A stretch of DNA of 64,000 nucleotides from Zygaena filipendulae (GCA_907165275.2 OU015659.1:1344501-1408500), one strand, 5' to 3'. Counted from the first letter of the stretch, positions 20,455 through 30,858 are shown. Made by a program: numbers and translations. Notes: generated from the letters alone by a model not told the origin.

Positions 20455-23124
20455 CTAGGTGGGCAGCGTTGGCTCGTCATCGCGAGCGATAAGCTCGCGC
20501 GGATATCGCCTCCCCTCGGGTGGGCGGGCGTGGAGGGGGGCCAGACCACGGATGTGCTCGTGGTCCGACGCATCCGCCCGCTCGAACATCCGAGAGGTGA
20601 GCCGTTGGACGAACTCGTCCAGCGGCTCGACTTTCAGGTCCCTCTGGATCACGGAGTTCCGCACGTAGCGCGGAGCTCCGGCAGCGGCACGCAGTGCCAT
20701 GGCTTGCTGCGATTGCAGGCTCGCGCGCAGGGACGCACATGGCAGTGCGTACCATGCCGGAGCGGCGTAGGTGAGTCGGGGCCTAATGTAGGTCTTGTAG
20801 ACCCCGACCTTAACCCTCAGAGGGAGCCGGGAGCCGAGCACGCTGCGCAGCTGATACCGCGCGACGCGAGCGCTCGCGATGACGTTTCTCACGTGCGTTT
20901 GCATCGTGAGCCGACGATCCAGCGTGACCCCCAGATATTTCACCTGGGAGGACCACGCTATGTCCTGTCCGTAGAGGCGGAGAGGATTCGGCGGGCGTTT
21001 CAGGTTGCCGACGCATATGGCCTGTGTCTTCCCGACATTGACCGACAATCTCCACTTGGAGAGCCAGTCCGGGAGGAGGTCGAGCGTACGCTGCAGCCGG
21101 AGCGCGGCGTACTTCGAGTTTTTGTTGGAGGTGTAGTACGCCGCGTCATCGGCGTACAGAGCCAACTCGACCCCATCCCCCACTGGGATGTCGTCGGTGT
21201 ATCGGGAGTAACAGGCCGGGGAGAGGCAGCTGCCCTGTGGCACGCCAGCCCCGATCAGACGCTCAGTCGAGGTGACGTCCTCGACCGCCACACAGAAGCG
21301 GCGGCCGGATAAGAAGGACGCCACCACCCGGACTATACGCCGGGGAAGCGCGGACGACGATAGCTTCAGCAGAAGACCCTCATGCCAGACCCTATCGAAC
21401 GCCTTCTCCATGTCAAGGAGGACAGCGACGGTGGTTGCCCTCTCGTTGAGGGCCACCGTCATATGCTGAACCACCCTTGACAGTTGGAGGGTGGTGGAGT
21501 GTTCCGCCCGGAACCCAAATTGCTCCCTCCTGGGAGCAATGTGTGGTGACATACGTCGCAGCAGTAGCCGCTCGAACAGCTTCGAGAGCGTGGGCAGCAG
21601 CGTGATGGGGCGATAGCTGCCGGGGAGGGCAACATTCTTCCCCGGTTTGGGCAGCATGATGACCCTGCCGGATTTCCACAGAGTGGGATAGTGCCCCGTG
21701 CGCAGGATACCGTTATACAGGCGCGTCACCGCCGCTATAGAGCGAAACGGCAGGTGACGCAGCGCTGCATTGGTGATACCGTCTGCGCCCGGGGCCTTAC
21801 CCGGCTTCAGCTTTCGGGTCATCCGCTGCACCTCGCCTGGGGAGAACACGACAGGGTCCTCCTCCGGCGCCATCGGCGCTGCGAAATACTCCCGAAGCTG
21901 GGCTTCCACTGCTGCGACGTGCTCCACGTCGTCGGTGGGATTTGGGCGGAACTGGCGTTCGAGATGGTCGGCGAGGATCCTCGCGCGGTCTTCCGCGCGG
22001 TACCTCAGCGTACCGTCGTCCGCTTGAAGCGGTCTGATCGGGGGGCGGGCGCCAGAGAGTTGGCGGCAGAGGCGATGGACACTGGTCCAGTCCTCGCTTG
22101 CCGCCTCTATGCGCCTCTCCCATGCGTCGGCTTCATGCTCCCTCAGGGCATCCTTTATCTTGTCCGTGAGGGCGTTGAGCTCCGTCTTCATCCGTGGGCA
22201 GCGACATTGCTGCCACCGCCTGCGCAGGCGCCTCTTCTCGCCTATTAAGTTCCTGATGTCGGCGGGGAGCGGGGGTAACCTGCCCCCCGTCGGCATGGTG
22301 CGCGAGGAGGTGTCAAGGGCGCCTTGAATGCAGGCGGTGATGTCCGAAGCTAGAAGCTCAACGTCCCCCGGAGAGACAAGGGGCCTCGAGGGGGTGCTCG
22401 TCGCCATCGAGCTGGAGAACCGTCTCCAGTTGGTCGATCGACGCGGCGCTGGTGGCGAGACTCTCTGTGGCATGTTCGCCAGGACGACCAGGACCGGGAC
22501 ATGGTCGGAGCCCATGTCCTCGGGCAGGGCCTCTATAGAGGGCCGGCAGAGGAGCCCACGGTGGGCTATTAGGTCGATGACGTCGGGTTGGAACGACGTC
22601 CGGGCCGGATAGTGAGTAGGAGTTTCCGGCCCTTCGACCTCATAGCCGTGGGCCTCGGCGTCGCGGAGGAGCCGTCTGCCGTTCGGGCAGTCGTGGGCCG
22701 AGTTCCACGCCGTGTGCTTGCAGTTGAAATCGCCGGCAACGGCAGTGGGGATGTTGGATTCCAGCAGGGTGTGCATGTCACCTGGCTGGAATCTCAGCTG
22801 CGGCGGCTTGTACGTAGCGTACAGCCGCGTTGGGTTGCCGGCGATGCACAGCTCGACGCCCAGGGCGCTGAGCGCCGAAAGCTGCACGGCGGGAACTGGT
22901 TGGTGGACGACTCCTCGCTTGACTAGCACTACCAGCCCTCTATAGGCCTGGCCCTGAGGGCTGATTTCGTCCTGGCGATAGACATGGTAGCCGGCGACTT
23001 TTAAGTTAGTCGCCGACCTTAAGAGAGTCTCGCAGATCAACGCCACGTCGATCCGCTGGTCACGCAGAACGGTCTTCAGGACGGATGTTTTGCCCCGAAG
23101 ACCGTTGGCGTTCCAGTAAATCAT
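20455..23124 (-). CDS. LINE ORF2: endonuclease and reverse transcriptase
   Basis: The protein of 889 residues nicks target DNA and reverse-transcribes the element's own RNA. The N-terminal apurinic-type endonuclease shows N5/N7, E32, GDFN at about 130 and SDHVP at about 205. The reverse transcriptase spans about 430-700, with LKPGKAPGADG, FDRVW near 575, GVPQGS and the catalytic YADD at 657-660. No RNase H domain is present. Length and order match Jockey-clade ORF2. I chose the first ATG (23124); the frame is open to a GTG at 23139 that overlaps the ORF1 stop. The ATG lies 11 nt beyond the ORF1 TGA, so translation by termination and reinitiation is likely. All catalytic motifs are intact. Confidence 0.9.
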   Translation of the reverse strand: MIYWNANGLRGKTSVLKTVLRDQRIDVALICETLLRSATNLKVAGYHVYRQDEISPQGQAYRGLVVLVKRGVVHQPVPAVQLSALSALGVELCIAGNPTRLYATYKPPQLRFQPGDMHTLLESNIPTAVAGDFNCKHTAWNSAHDCPNGRRLLRDAEAHGYEVEGPETPTHYPARTSFQPDVIDLIAHRGLLCRPSIEALPEDMGSDHVPVLVVLANMPQRVSPPAPRRSTNWRRFSSSMATSTPSRPLVSPGDVELLASDITACIQGALDTSSRTMPTGGRLPPLPADIRNLIGEKRRLRRRWQQCRCPRMKTELNALTDKIKDALREHEADAWERRIEAASEDWTSVHRLCRQLSGARPPIRPLQADDGTLRYRAEDRARILADHLERQFRPNPTDDVEHVAAVEAQLREYFAAPMAPEEDPVVFSPGEVQRMTRKLKPGKAPGADGITNAALRHLPFRSIAAVTRLYNGILRTGHYPTLWKSGRVIMLPKPGKNVALPGSYRPITLLPTLSKLFERLLLRRMSPHIAPRREQFGFRAEHSTTLQLSRVVQHMTVALNERATTVAVLLDMEKAFDRVWHEGLLLKLSSSALPRRIVRVVASFLSGRRFCVAVEDVTSTERLIGAGVPQGSCLSPACYSRYTDDIPVGDGVELALYADDAAYYTSNKNSKYAALRLQRTLDLLPDWLSKWRLSVNVGKTQAICVGNLKRPPNPLRLYGQDIAWSSQVKYLGVTLDRRLTMQTHVRNVIASARVARYQLRSVLGSRLPLRVKVGVYKTYIRPRLTYAAPAWYALPCASLRASLQSQQAMALRAAAGAPRYVRNSVIQRDLKVEPLDEFVQRLTSRMFERADASDHEHIRGLAPLHARPPEGRRYPRELIARDDEPTLPT

Positions 23125-23135
23125 CCTGAGCGAGG

Positions 23136-24881
23136 TCACACCTGCTGCAGGATGCGGGACATCCCGCTCAGGATGACCTGGATGGGGTCGGCGTCGTCCC
23201 TGATGGCCACCAGCACATCTTGGAGGACGCCGATCACCATCTCGATGGCGACGAGCTTATTGCTCTTGCCCGCTCCCGGGGTCCGGGGCTTAGAAGCGCC
23301 GGGCCTGCGGGCAGCGGGGAGAGCCGTTGCAGTTGAGGGTTGGGGAGGAGCGGTGGCCGGACCAGTGGGCACCGCCGGGGGCTCTGAAGCAGCCCCCTCC
23401 CTGCTCCCCTTCTTCTTCTTCTTGCCCCTCTTTCTCTTCCTCTTCACGCCGGAAGAGGAAGGAGGGGCCGCCGCACCCGGAGCACGCCGCTTCGGGATGT
23501 TCGCAGGCGCCATCAGAGTGGTGGCGCCGGCTTCCGCTGCCACCTGCGCCACTTGAGGGGCGACAGGTCGGCCGGTGGACAGGGCGACCGTGCCTGCCTT
23601 TTTATTTCGGGCTTCTCTCTTGAAGACAGGGCACGACGCCCTGTTGGCCGGGTGTGCCCCCCCGCAGTTGACGCAGGTGGGGGGCTCCTCCTTGGGACGG
23701 GGGCAGTCGGCAGCGGCGTGCTCCTCGCCGCAGCGGACGCACGCGAGCCTCCGGTGGCAACCGAACGACGAGTGTCGGAACTGCTGACACCGGTGGCATT
23801 GCGCGGGTCCGCGCTTGCCCCGCCAGGCGTCGATTTTGATCCCGGGCATACACAGCATCTCCGTGACGTTGTATATGCCCGGGGTGAGGTTCGGGGTGCG
23901 GCGCAGCTGGGCGTAATATATGCAGCCGGGCCTGCCGGCGCGGGCGCGGATGGGGCGGACGTACTCCGGCTCGTAGCCCATGGCTACGAGCTCCTGGGTG
24001 ATTTCCGACGGATCGGTGTCGATCGGTAGCCCCCTTATTGCTACCTTGACACTCTGATCCGCCGGAAGGGAGTACGCGAACCAGGATACCGTCCGGTCTT
24101 CCCTTTCCAGCGCCGTTAAATAGCGCTGGACCAGACGGTATTCCGATTCGTCCTTCGGAATGAAGCGCACGCCCTTGCCATATGGGCGTGCGCTAGGAGT
24201 CCGCCCCAGTTTTTCTCTGAGAACGCGGAAGTGGCGCGCCCAGTCGGGAAGGTTTTCCACGACCAGGGGGGGGTAGGCGCTCCTGCGCTTGTCCCCCTTT
24301 CGCGCCGCCCCCGCGCCGCCGTCGGCAGGCGCGGCTGGAACGGCGGGCTGGGCGTCCGTCGGCGTGGCAACGAGCGCCGGTGGGGACGCAGCCCGCACGG
24401 CGTCGGCAAAAGAGGGCCGCGGGGGGGCCCTTGCAGGGCTCTCGTCGGGCCTCGGAGGGCTCATAGGGGAGTCCATAATAGGGCTCTCCGGCCTGGCGGC
24501 CGCGAGCGGACGTGCTCGCGGCTCGCGTTGCGGCCTGGGAGGCGGGAGGCTCGGAGCGCCCTCTGGGGGCGACAAGTTGTGGCAGGCTCGCTTGCCAGGC
24601 TCCTCGTCATCGGAGGAGTCGGGGACGCGCAGCCTGCGTGACGCCCCCGCAGGGGGAGTTTCCAGTGCCGGTAGGTGCAGAGGAGCCTTGCGTGCGAGCT
24701 GCACGTGGAATTCCTCCTCTGCGGTCCTACCGGCCAAGCTCTCGGAGGAGCCGAGAAGGGCGCGTCTGCGGTCCCGCAGCGTACGCGCCATTACCTCCAT
24801 CAGCTCCCCGGACAGAAGCCCCGTCTGTTTCAGCCTGGAGGTAATAAGCATATCTACCTCCAGGTGGGCGTTCGGGGACAT
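23136..24881 (-). CDS. LINE ORF1: Gag-like RNA-binding protein
   Basis: This 581-residue protein should bind the element RNA and form the retrotransposition particle. A Pro/Ala/Arg-rich N-terminal half is followed by a PRE_C2HC-like region (about 278-335). Three zinc knuckles follow at about 362-417: Cx2Cx4Hx4C, Cx2Cx3Hx4C and Cx2Cx3Hx6C. A basic KRKRKRGKKKKK stretch lies near 480 and could act in nuclear import or nucleic-acid binding. The start at 24881 is the first in-frame ATG inside the element as bounded by the flanking 9-bp repeat and has G at -3. The frame stays open upstream to an ATG at 25100, but that part crosses the element edge into AT-rich flank. The stop overlaps the open ORF2 frame by 4 nt. 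Confidence 0.85.
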   Translation of the reverse strand: MSPNAHLEVDMLITSRLKQTGLLSGELMEVMARTLRDRRRALLGSSESLAGRTAEEEFHVQLARKAPLHLPALETPPAGASRRLRVPDSSDDEEPGKRACHNLSPPEGAPSLPPPRPQREPRARPLAAARPESPIMDSPMSPPRPDESPARAPPRPSFADAVRAASPPALVATPTDAQPAVPAAPADGGAGAARKGDKRRSAYPPLVVENLPDWARHFRVLREKLGRTPSARPYGKGVRFIPKDESEYRLVQRYLTALEREDRTVSWFAYSLPADQSVKVAIRGLPIDTDPSEITQELVAMGYEPEYVRPIRARAGRPGCIYYAQLRRTPNLTPGIYNVTEMLCMPGIKIDAWRGKRGPAQCHRCQQFRHSSFGCHRRLACVRCGEEHAAADCPRPKEEPPTCVNCGGAHPANRASCPVFKREARNKKAGTVALSTGRPVAPQVAQVAAEAGATTLMAPANIPKRRAPGAAAPPSSSGVKRKRKRGKKKKKGSREGAASEPPAVPTGPATAPPQPSTATALPAARRPGASKPRTPGAGKSNKLVAIEMVIGVLQDVLVAIRDDADPIQVILSGMSRILQQV

Positions 24882-25038
24882 GTCCGGGCGGTGGAGAGGC
24901 AGCTGGGCCGGGGAGGGCGGCAATTCGGCCGCGGGCGCGCGGCTGGTGTGCGCGAGCGTCGCCGAGCCGGCGACTGTTACAGGGGTGGGGGGATACTTAG
25001 ATGCCCCCAGCCCCCGAGGCGCCGCCGACTCGTACGAC

Positions 25039-25047
25039 GAAGGTACG
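25039..25047. repeat. Right target-site duplication of the Jockey-type LINE
   Basis: GAAGGTACG, identical to 20249-20257. The GTACGTAC motifs nearby (25043-25050, 25082-25089) are locally repeated, so a chance match is possible. Confidence 0.5.
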
Positions 25048-25100
25048 TACCGAAGACATTCTATATAATAAAAAATATCATTGGTACGTACTATTTTCAT

Positions 25101-26040
25101 GTTAACTTTGGTGCCTTGATTGCATATACCTGCTCGCCAAAATAATCGCAGAGGCTTTGCTTGTCATTAAATGGAGTTACGTTCGAGTTCAACTGTACCT
25201 ATGTCCTTCTATAATTTATTTGCAAGTACCAGGAATGCATGAAGTAATAAAAAAGACAGCGAATGGTGTTCAACCTGAATTTTGAAAGATTTTTAAAATT
25301 AGTAATTTTTTAAAGAAATTTCTTCAAACCCTGGATATTTCATGCTTACAAAAATAAAAATAGATATGAATAAAATATGCGCAAGTATCGTGGAACACTG
25401 ATTGGATAGAATAGAACGAAGTTTTTTTTCCATATTAAACTGAGTCCGTTATGTCGGTTACCTATGCGTGAAAAGAAGCAAAAATACAAAAAAAAAAACT
25501 CATTTCGAAAAAAAATACAGTTTCGCAGAGCAACCGTACGACGCCGTGACGGAAAATGAATTTTTAATCCCATCATGACCTTCACATTTGAGTAGTTGAA
25601 GGTTCAGCAGCAACAAGGGAGCGTTGAATGTATGATCGGCCAATGCGTCGGCAACTTCCACCTTCAATTCTCGTGAGTAATTTTTTTAAGTATTATGAAG
25701 ACGAGAATCAAATACCTACTGAATATCTCCCTCACCATAAATTCTGTATTTTGCCATTCATTTTTTCCTAGTTATTCCATGTTCGGTAGTAACTAATAAC
25801 ATTTTCTTACAATAAAATGTTGCATTTTCTCCTCCCTCGCAAACACGTGAACAAAGAACAACATAGAAACTTTCCACTTCACGTTTACGAATAAGTATCA
25901 CAGTTAATGTATAACCGCTTTTACGTGGGACGAAGTCACGTTTTCGCCCGAGGACGCAGCATTTTGAAATATTAACTCCTACTTATTCATGTTCACCCGT
26001 TATTAGCGGCATCTGCTATTATAGTTCTTGTGGTAAGAAG
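25101..26040. other. AT-rich intergenic DNA
   Basis: No repeat family or gene was recognised between the LINE and the tRNA gene. Confidence 0.3.
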
Positions 26041-26041
26041 G

Positions 26042-26047
26042 AAAAAA
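26042..26047 (-). terminator. Pol III T-run terminator of tRNA-Pro
   Basis: TTTTTT on the minus strand directly after the discriminator base. Confidence 0.8.
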
Positions 26048-26119
26048 GGGCTCGTCCGGGATTTGAACCCGGGACCTCTCACACCCGAAGCGAGAATCAT
26101 ACCACTAGACCAACGAGCC
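26048..26119 (-). tRNA. tRNA-Pro (anticodon CGG)
   Basis: The minus strand folds into a full cloverleaf of 72 nt. The acceptor stem is GGCTCGT/ACGAGCC, the D arm contains TGGTCTAGTGGTA (A box) and the T arm contains GGTTCAAATCC (B box). The anticodon loop is TTCGGGT, giving CGG for proline. One G-U pair occurs in the anticodon stem (GTGAG on the 3' side). The discriminator base is C. Six T residues follow the gene on the minus strand (26042-26047), the usual Pol III stop. No intron. It appears functional and is the most secure host gene here. Confidence 0.96.
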
Positions 26120-26790
26120 GAACGGGCTCCTCGGCAGATATTTACTTAGAATTAAACTACGAAAGCTGACAGGAAAATTCACAATTGGATAGTTCTAGGT
26201 AACTAAAATAATAATTTCACAACAGCCCTGACTGTTTGTTGACAGGACGTTTAGTTTATGAGACTTTCGCCAACAGAGCCTTCACCTATGAACGACTAAC
26301 GGACAGACCGTTCCGTTTGTGACTCTATCGATTTGTCACAAAAACTCCGTAACCCTTTCCGGCCCTCTAGGTATTTACGGTGACGTATCACTGCACCCTC
26401 TCATGCATGAAGAAACATTTTTGCAGCTACGGTGGTTGGTTTTAGAGATAGCTGATGTGATTAAAGCTTATCATCATCAAAGTATGATGAAGTTAATAAA
26501 GAATATGAATCTATCCTTTAAATCAAATAATTATGACTGGATATTAAAGTAGTACATTATAATGCTGCTGCCACGCGATTTTTTTAGAATAGCTATATCC
26601 ATTTTAATGATATTATGGTCCATCTGTCGTCACCCTGACGAAGTGACCTGCCGACTTTCATTTTTGAAGTCATCATTTAGTTTCAACAGGTAAGGAATGA
26701 TAAAAAAGAACACTTTTTGGACAAAAATCCGTTGATCATACAATAACTGAATCTTCATTTTCCAAAGTTAAAACAGGATTTAGTTAATTT
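26120..26790. other. Unique-looking intergenic DNA
   Basis: No gene recognised. A 77-codon frame at 26319-26552 has no motif and no support. Confidence 0.3.
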
Positions 26791-26791
26791 A

Positions 26792-26890
26792 GACATAGAC
26801 ATATCTTTATTCGTCATCACACAAAATTAAAAAATATCTTACAAAATTTAACACTACAACATTCGCCTAAAAATTTTTGTGATGCCGAAT
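26792..26890 (-). repeat. Retroposon 3' tail with (AGACAT)n
   Basis: AGACATAGACAT followed by ATCTTTATTCGTCATC has the same layout as the tail at 14758 and the LINE tails at 9200 and 42926. Confidence 0.4.
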
Positions 26891-26899
26891 TAAATTAAA

Positions 26900-27390
26900 T
26901 TAATAATTAATTAATAATGGTTTAAATTAAACAATAAACGTGGTCGCAGAGAAGATATTGTAAGTATTTATTTTTAAAGCAATCCCCTTTCCCGTAACAG
27001 CAATACAATGTAATGTAAAGCTGGGAAGCTGGCAATTTTTGTTACATCCAAAACCACTCAGTGGGCAATACCACTCAGTGGGCAATAAAAACGAATATTT
27101 TCATTAAATGCGGCGGTAAAGTGGGCGTCACTCAACGCCATTACAACAACTTGGTCGGATCGTATGTATGATACGCTTAGGCCTTAGACCCTCGACTTCC
27201 CAATATTCTCCATTGATATTTCTTTTGCATTTTTTCACACAAAATGACATAGAAAAATACAATAAAAGGATTGTTTTTGCATGTTTTACAGAAAATTACA
27301 TTAAAAAAGATACAATGTGAGTATCACCGGGAATCCGTTGTGAGGCTCATGACTACACTTTGCGGAACTGAAACACCTCTATCCTTTTAT
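26900..27390. other. AT-rich intergenic DNA
   Basis: Nothing recognised apart from a duplicated CCACTCAGTGGGCAATA at about 27054-27090. Confidence 0.3.
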
Positions 27391-27397
27391 TTTTAAC

Positions 27398-27582
27398 GAG
27401 CTGTGCCCCGTGGTTTCACCCGCGGGATAAAAAGTACTCTATGTCCTTCTCTGTACCCCTGACAACGTGCATGCCAAATTTCATCCAAATCCGTTCAGCC
27501 GTTTTTGCGTGATTGAGTAACAAACATCCAAACATCCAAACATCTAAACATCGACACTTTCACATTTATAATATTAGTAGGA
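27398..27582 (-). mobile_element. Helitron-like element, Hel-A type, near complete
   Basis: The 3' end reads GAGCTGTGCCCCGTGG (terminal CTAG mutated to CGAG) and the 5' end reads ATAATATTAGTAGGA. The body contains CCTGACAACGTGCATGCC and CCAAATCCGTTCAGCCG. Confidence 0.75.
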
Positions 27583-27654
27583 TTAAATGTGTGAAAATAT
27601 CACTAACTGAATTTCAAAACGGTAAATCTAGTATATATTCTGTTTGTGTGAAGT

Positions 27655-27747
27655 GGACCTGAATACTACGCCAGGTGTCGCAGGTTCGATCCGCGAATCA
27701 GGGAAAAATATTTACGTAACAGACATTTGTTTGGTGTCCAGTATAAT
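27655..27747 (+). repeat. Truncated SINE-like fragment
   Basis: GCAGGTTCGATCCGC resembles a Pol III B box. No A box was found at the right distance. The fragment is cut off by the CRE-MITE at 27748. Confidence 0.3.
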
Positions 27748-28078
27748 AATAGGGATGTTGACTACTATTGAAAATCAAAATTCTAATTAGTCCGTCAGTT
27801 AGAAAATAAAAAAAACAATAGACACGTATTTTTTGCTTTTTTAAATAAATTAAAATATACAGAGATAAAGGGCATTAAAGTTTAGGATGAGGAGGTCGTG
27901 ACGTCACTAACCGCAAAACCGCCATACAAACTGTCAGAATAGTGACGTCACGCGAAATTTCAACTCAATATATCACCGTTATTTTTTGATTACGTAAAAA
28001 AAGAAAAAATACGTGTCCAATATTTTTTAATAATCTACAAGACGGACTAAAAAATAAAAATTAGTCAACATGCCCATT
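27748..28078 (+). mobile_element. CRE-MITE copy 3, full length
   Basis: Ends AATAGGGATGTTGACTA and TTAGTCAACATGCCCATT are imperfect inverted repeats, with TAGTCCGTC inside each. Two perfect TGACGTCA sites lie at 27899-27906 and 27943-27950. Length 331 bp. No clear target duplication. Confidence 0.85.
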
Positions 28079-28079
28079 G

Positions 28080-29820
28080 TAGCTAATGGTTGGTGTTTGA
28101 ACCCATTTTACATACTGCTTAGTTTGGGAGCGGATGGTATTTTTGCTACTTGTTTGTTACACCACACTATTTTTGAACGCTCATAACTATTATGTAACTC
28201 CAAAAATATGGTGTTACCTAAGTAACAAACAATACGTACATAACTACTCAGAATGTCTTTTATTAGCCAAGATACGCGGGATCTACCATTTAGCAGGCCG
28301 TATGCGGTTAGCTTGTCCACAAGAGGTAAACGAGATATAGAGTTAGTCTTAAGTGTGAACGTATCTTCACGTTGTTAAAGTATAGAGACATCGCGTAACG
28401 GTTATTGTAACAGCTCGTTTACGTCCGCAATGTCGGGTGAAACTTTCCTATAGCGAGGGTGTGACCGCTGTTAGCTCGGCACGTAGTTGTGTCTAGGACT
28501 AGCTGTCTAGCGAGGAGAGATGCGAGCTCAACCCTTTGCAAATTAACACATTTCTGTTACCTTGAATCCTAAAATTTTCCAGTAAAACGTAAGATTCACC
28601 GACTCTTAATGATAAAAAACCGAGTAGTTCTGTTATCATCATTCATTTCGAACTTTTACCACCTGGTAAATCTCAGGATTTTCCGAAGGAGGATTTCTGT
28701 GGTGCGCTGCCGTGGCACGCTCACTACGCTCGCTTGGTTCGCGCGTAGTGGTTAGCAGTAGGTACAAACAAAACAATTAGTAGACAAAAGAAAAACTGGT
28801 GTTTAGGCTCTTGTTATTAAAAAGAAACAAGTTTTAAGAATTGATTGCAATTCGATGACTAATATAAAATATAAATAAATTTAAATATAGGGACATACAT
28901 GACATATGTGTGCCTACATACGTACCTGCATCATTCGCTCGCTATCAAGTTTCAAGGCGGCAGATACAAAAACAAATACAGAAAAATACTACCAAAACAA
29001 GTTTCATGTCAAATTAATTTGTCTTTGAAAAGCAACAATTTAGCAGGAGTTTTTCTTGTAAAACAATATTAGTAGGTAACGAAACAAAAGAACAGAAATG
29101 GACGGTTTGTTCTTTATTATTTTAAAGTAAGCTATAAAACGGGACCCGGGCAATACGATAATGAGAACCCGAGTTAACTCTGCCACAATGAAAACATTTA
29201 TTTCGACCAAAGGAAAAGAATTAAAAACATAACGACAATTCTCTAACAAAAAGTTTATCATCCACTACCTATTAGACATACAAGCTGTGAAATAGACTAT
29301 TTATACGCGTCATAAGTTATAGTTAGTTTTAAGCAAATGGTGTTTCATCTGTTTCATACAGTTAATTTTTTGTATAGGTATTAAAACACATATTTTTATG
29401 AGGGCAAAATTTTATTTTACAAAGTTATGTAAGCCTAGTAACATTGCCAACATTATTTTATTTTATTTTTTATTTATTGGTAGGCATAGGGAGCAGAGTT
29501 CTGTAGTTTGGAGTTCAACTATTTTAGAGGTTCATAAAATCCCAATACTTATCCTAACTCGGATCAAAAGGTGACAAGTTTTAAAAAATAAAAAGTACCT
29601 AATGATTATTATCAGATTTACACTCGTAAAGAATCCAAACTAACACTTCTTAGACTACACATTTACCGATAGGTACTTGCGATTTGTGCGTTAACGATTA
29701 TTTTTTCATTACTCATACTCGGAAAGTAGGTCTGAAGTTGCCTGAGAAGCGGGTTGAAAGTAACACTTTTCAGCCCTAGGGAGAATCGCTTTCAACTGAT
29801 AGCTGGATACTGCAGAAACT
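28080..29820. other. Intergenic DNA, no gene recognised
   Basis: The stretch contains short frames of up to 73 codons without motifs. The part from 28330 to 28760 is less AT-rich and repeat-free. Confidence 0.3.
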
Positions 29821-29827
29821 CAATTAT

Positions 29828-29885
29828 TTTTTATGTCATAGGGGGCATACTTACTGGCCAGTAGCACACCTAATGGTTGATTTAT
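29828..29885 (+). repeat. Fragment of the 'tatgtcatagggggc' repeat
   Basis: TTTTTTATGTCATAGGGGGC followed by a decayed CACACCTAATGG matches the start of the element at 52377-52615. Confidence 0.5.
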
Positions 29886-30031
29886 GTAAAATAAAATTCA
29901 CTCATTTTTTCTTTAGCTAATTCCTATTTTTATTTTGACTTTCCTTGCATTCGTAATGAAAAGCACAGTGTTATCCTCGGGAGAAAGACTTATTTAGTCC
30001 CGAGAGTACTCGGGTGCCAATAGATCGAGGA

Positions 30032-30033
30032 TT

Positions 30034-30065
<32 letters not shown>

Positions 30066-30068
30066 TCA
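30032..30068. repeat. (TTTC)n microsatellite
   Basis: About nine TTTC units between CGAGGA and CACCCCCAGG. Confidence 0.9.
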
Positions 30069-30069
30069 C

Positions 30070-30655
30070 CCCCAGGATAACAATGTACTATTAAAATTCG
30101 CACTAGCTCAGCTTGAAGTGTAATTCAACCACATTATCATTGTCATTGTTTCGTAATTTAAAGCGAGTTTTTTTTTGTTGCTTCCGAATTAATTCAATGC
30201 TTCCAATTCCGAAATTAAAGTTTTTGTAGCTTTAATATTAGACAATGAACGTTTATTTTACCGGGTTCAGCTTCGGTATATTTCAAGAATTTCAGAACCG
30301 ACATCCATATTTATTATCATTTTATAGTCGATTTGTTTTTAGTTGAAGAACATTGATAGATTTTTAATATTTTATCAATATCTATAATAAAAGATTTTTT
30401 ATAAATATCTATAGTAAAAGAGGTAAAGTTTGTAAGTTGTGATGTAGCGGGTATTGCTGGAACTACTAAACTGATTTTAAAAATTCTTTCGTTGATAGGA
30501 AGCTACAGTATCCTTGAATGTTATAGAATACTTTGTATTATTATTACATATCTACATAGTTTTACTATTTACTCATTAACAGATGGCACTATAAAAACAT
30601 TTTGCCGCGGTAAGTAATCGCAACGAGCGAAGCTCGATCGCCCAGATATCACATC
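30070..30655. other. AT-rich intergenic DNA
   Basis: Nothing recognised except possible decayed Helitron pieces near 30420-30560. Confidence 0.25.
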
Positions 30656-30657
30656 GC

Positions 30658-30858
30658 TACATAGTATAAAACAAAGTCGCTTTCCGTTGTCTGTCTGTCC
30701 TTATGTATGCTTAGATCTTTAAACCTACGCAAAGGAATTCGATGCGGTTTTTTTAATACATACAGTGATTCAAGAGGAAGGTTTATGCATATAGTTTATC
30801 CTGGAAGTCCCGCGGGAGCTCCGAAATTAACACGGGTGAAACCGCGGGGCACAGCTAG
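30658..30858 (+). mobile_element. Helitron-like element
   Basis: It contains AAAACAAAGTCGCTTTCCG, a TGTCTGTC block and ends GGGGCACAGCTAG after the CGGGTGAAACCGCGG hairpin. It is the same sub-branch as 34958-35142. Confidence 0.65.

Larger units (their letters stand above)
20258..25038 (-). mobile_element. Jockey-clade non-LTR retrotransposon, apparently intact
   Basis: On the minus strand this 4.8-kb GC-rich element has about 157 bp of leader, ORF1 (Gag-like), ORF2 (endonuclease and reverse transcriptase) and a 3' UTR of about 200 bp. Both frames are open throughout. The layout (two ORFs with a near-overlap, CCHC Gag, AP-type endonuclease, no RNase H) is that of the Jockey clade. A 9-bp direct repeat flanks it. 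The 3' end has no poly(A) run but carries several strong hairpins. The lack of stops or frameshifts suggests a recent insertion. Whether the 5' end is complete cannot be judged. Confidence 0.85.

Noticed and set aside
20392..21312. 306-codon plus-strand frame, plus other frames opposite the LINE (21691-22248, 24289-25068)
   Set aside because: They are antisense to ORF1 and ORF2 and reflect their GC-rich codon use. No motifs.
20258..25038. Telomere-specific TRAS/SART or R1-type LINE
   Set aside because: No telomeric TTAGG repeats or rDNA flank the element, and the ORF1/ORF2 layout and lengths fit the Jockey clade better.
27748..28078. Tc1/mariner or PIF/Harbinger origin for the CRE-MITE
   Set aside because: Neither TA nor a TWA duplication flanks the copies consistently.
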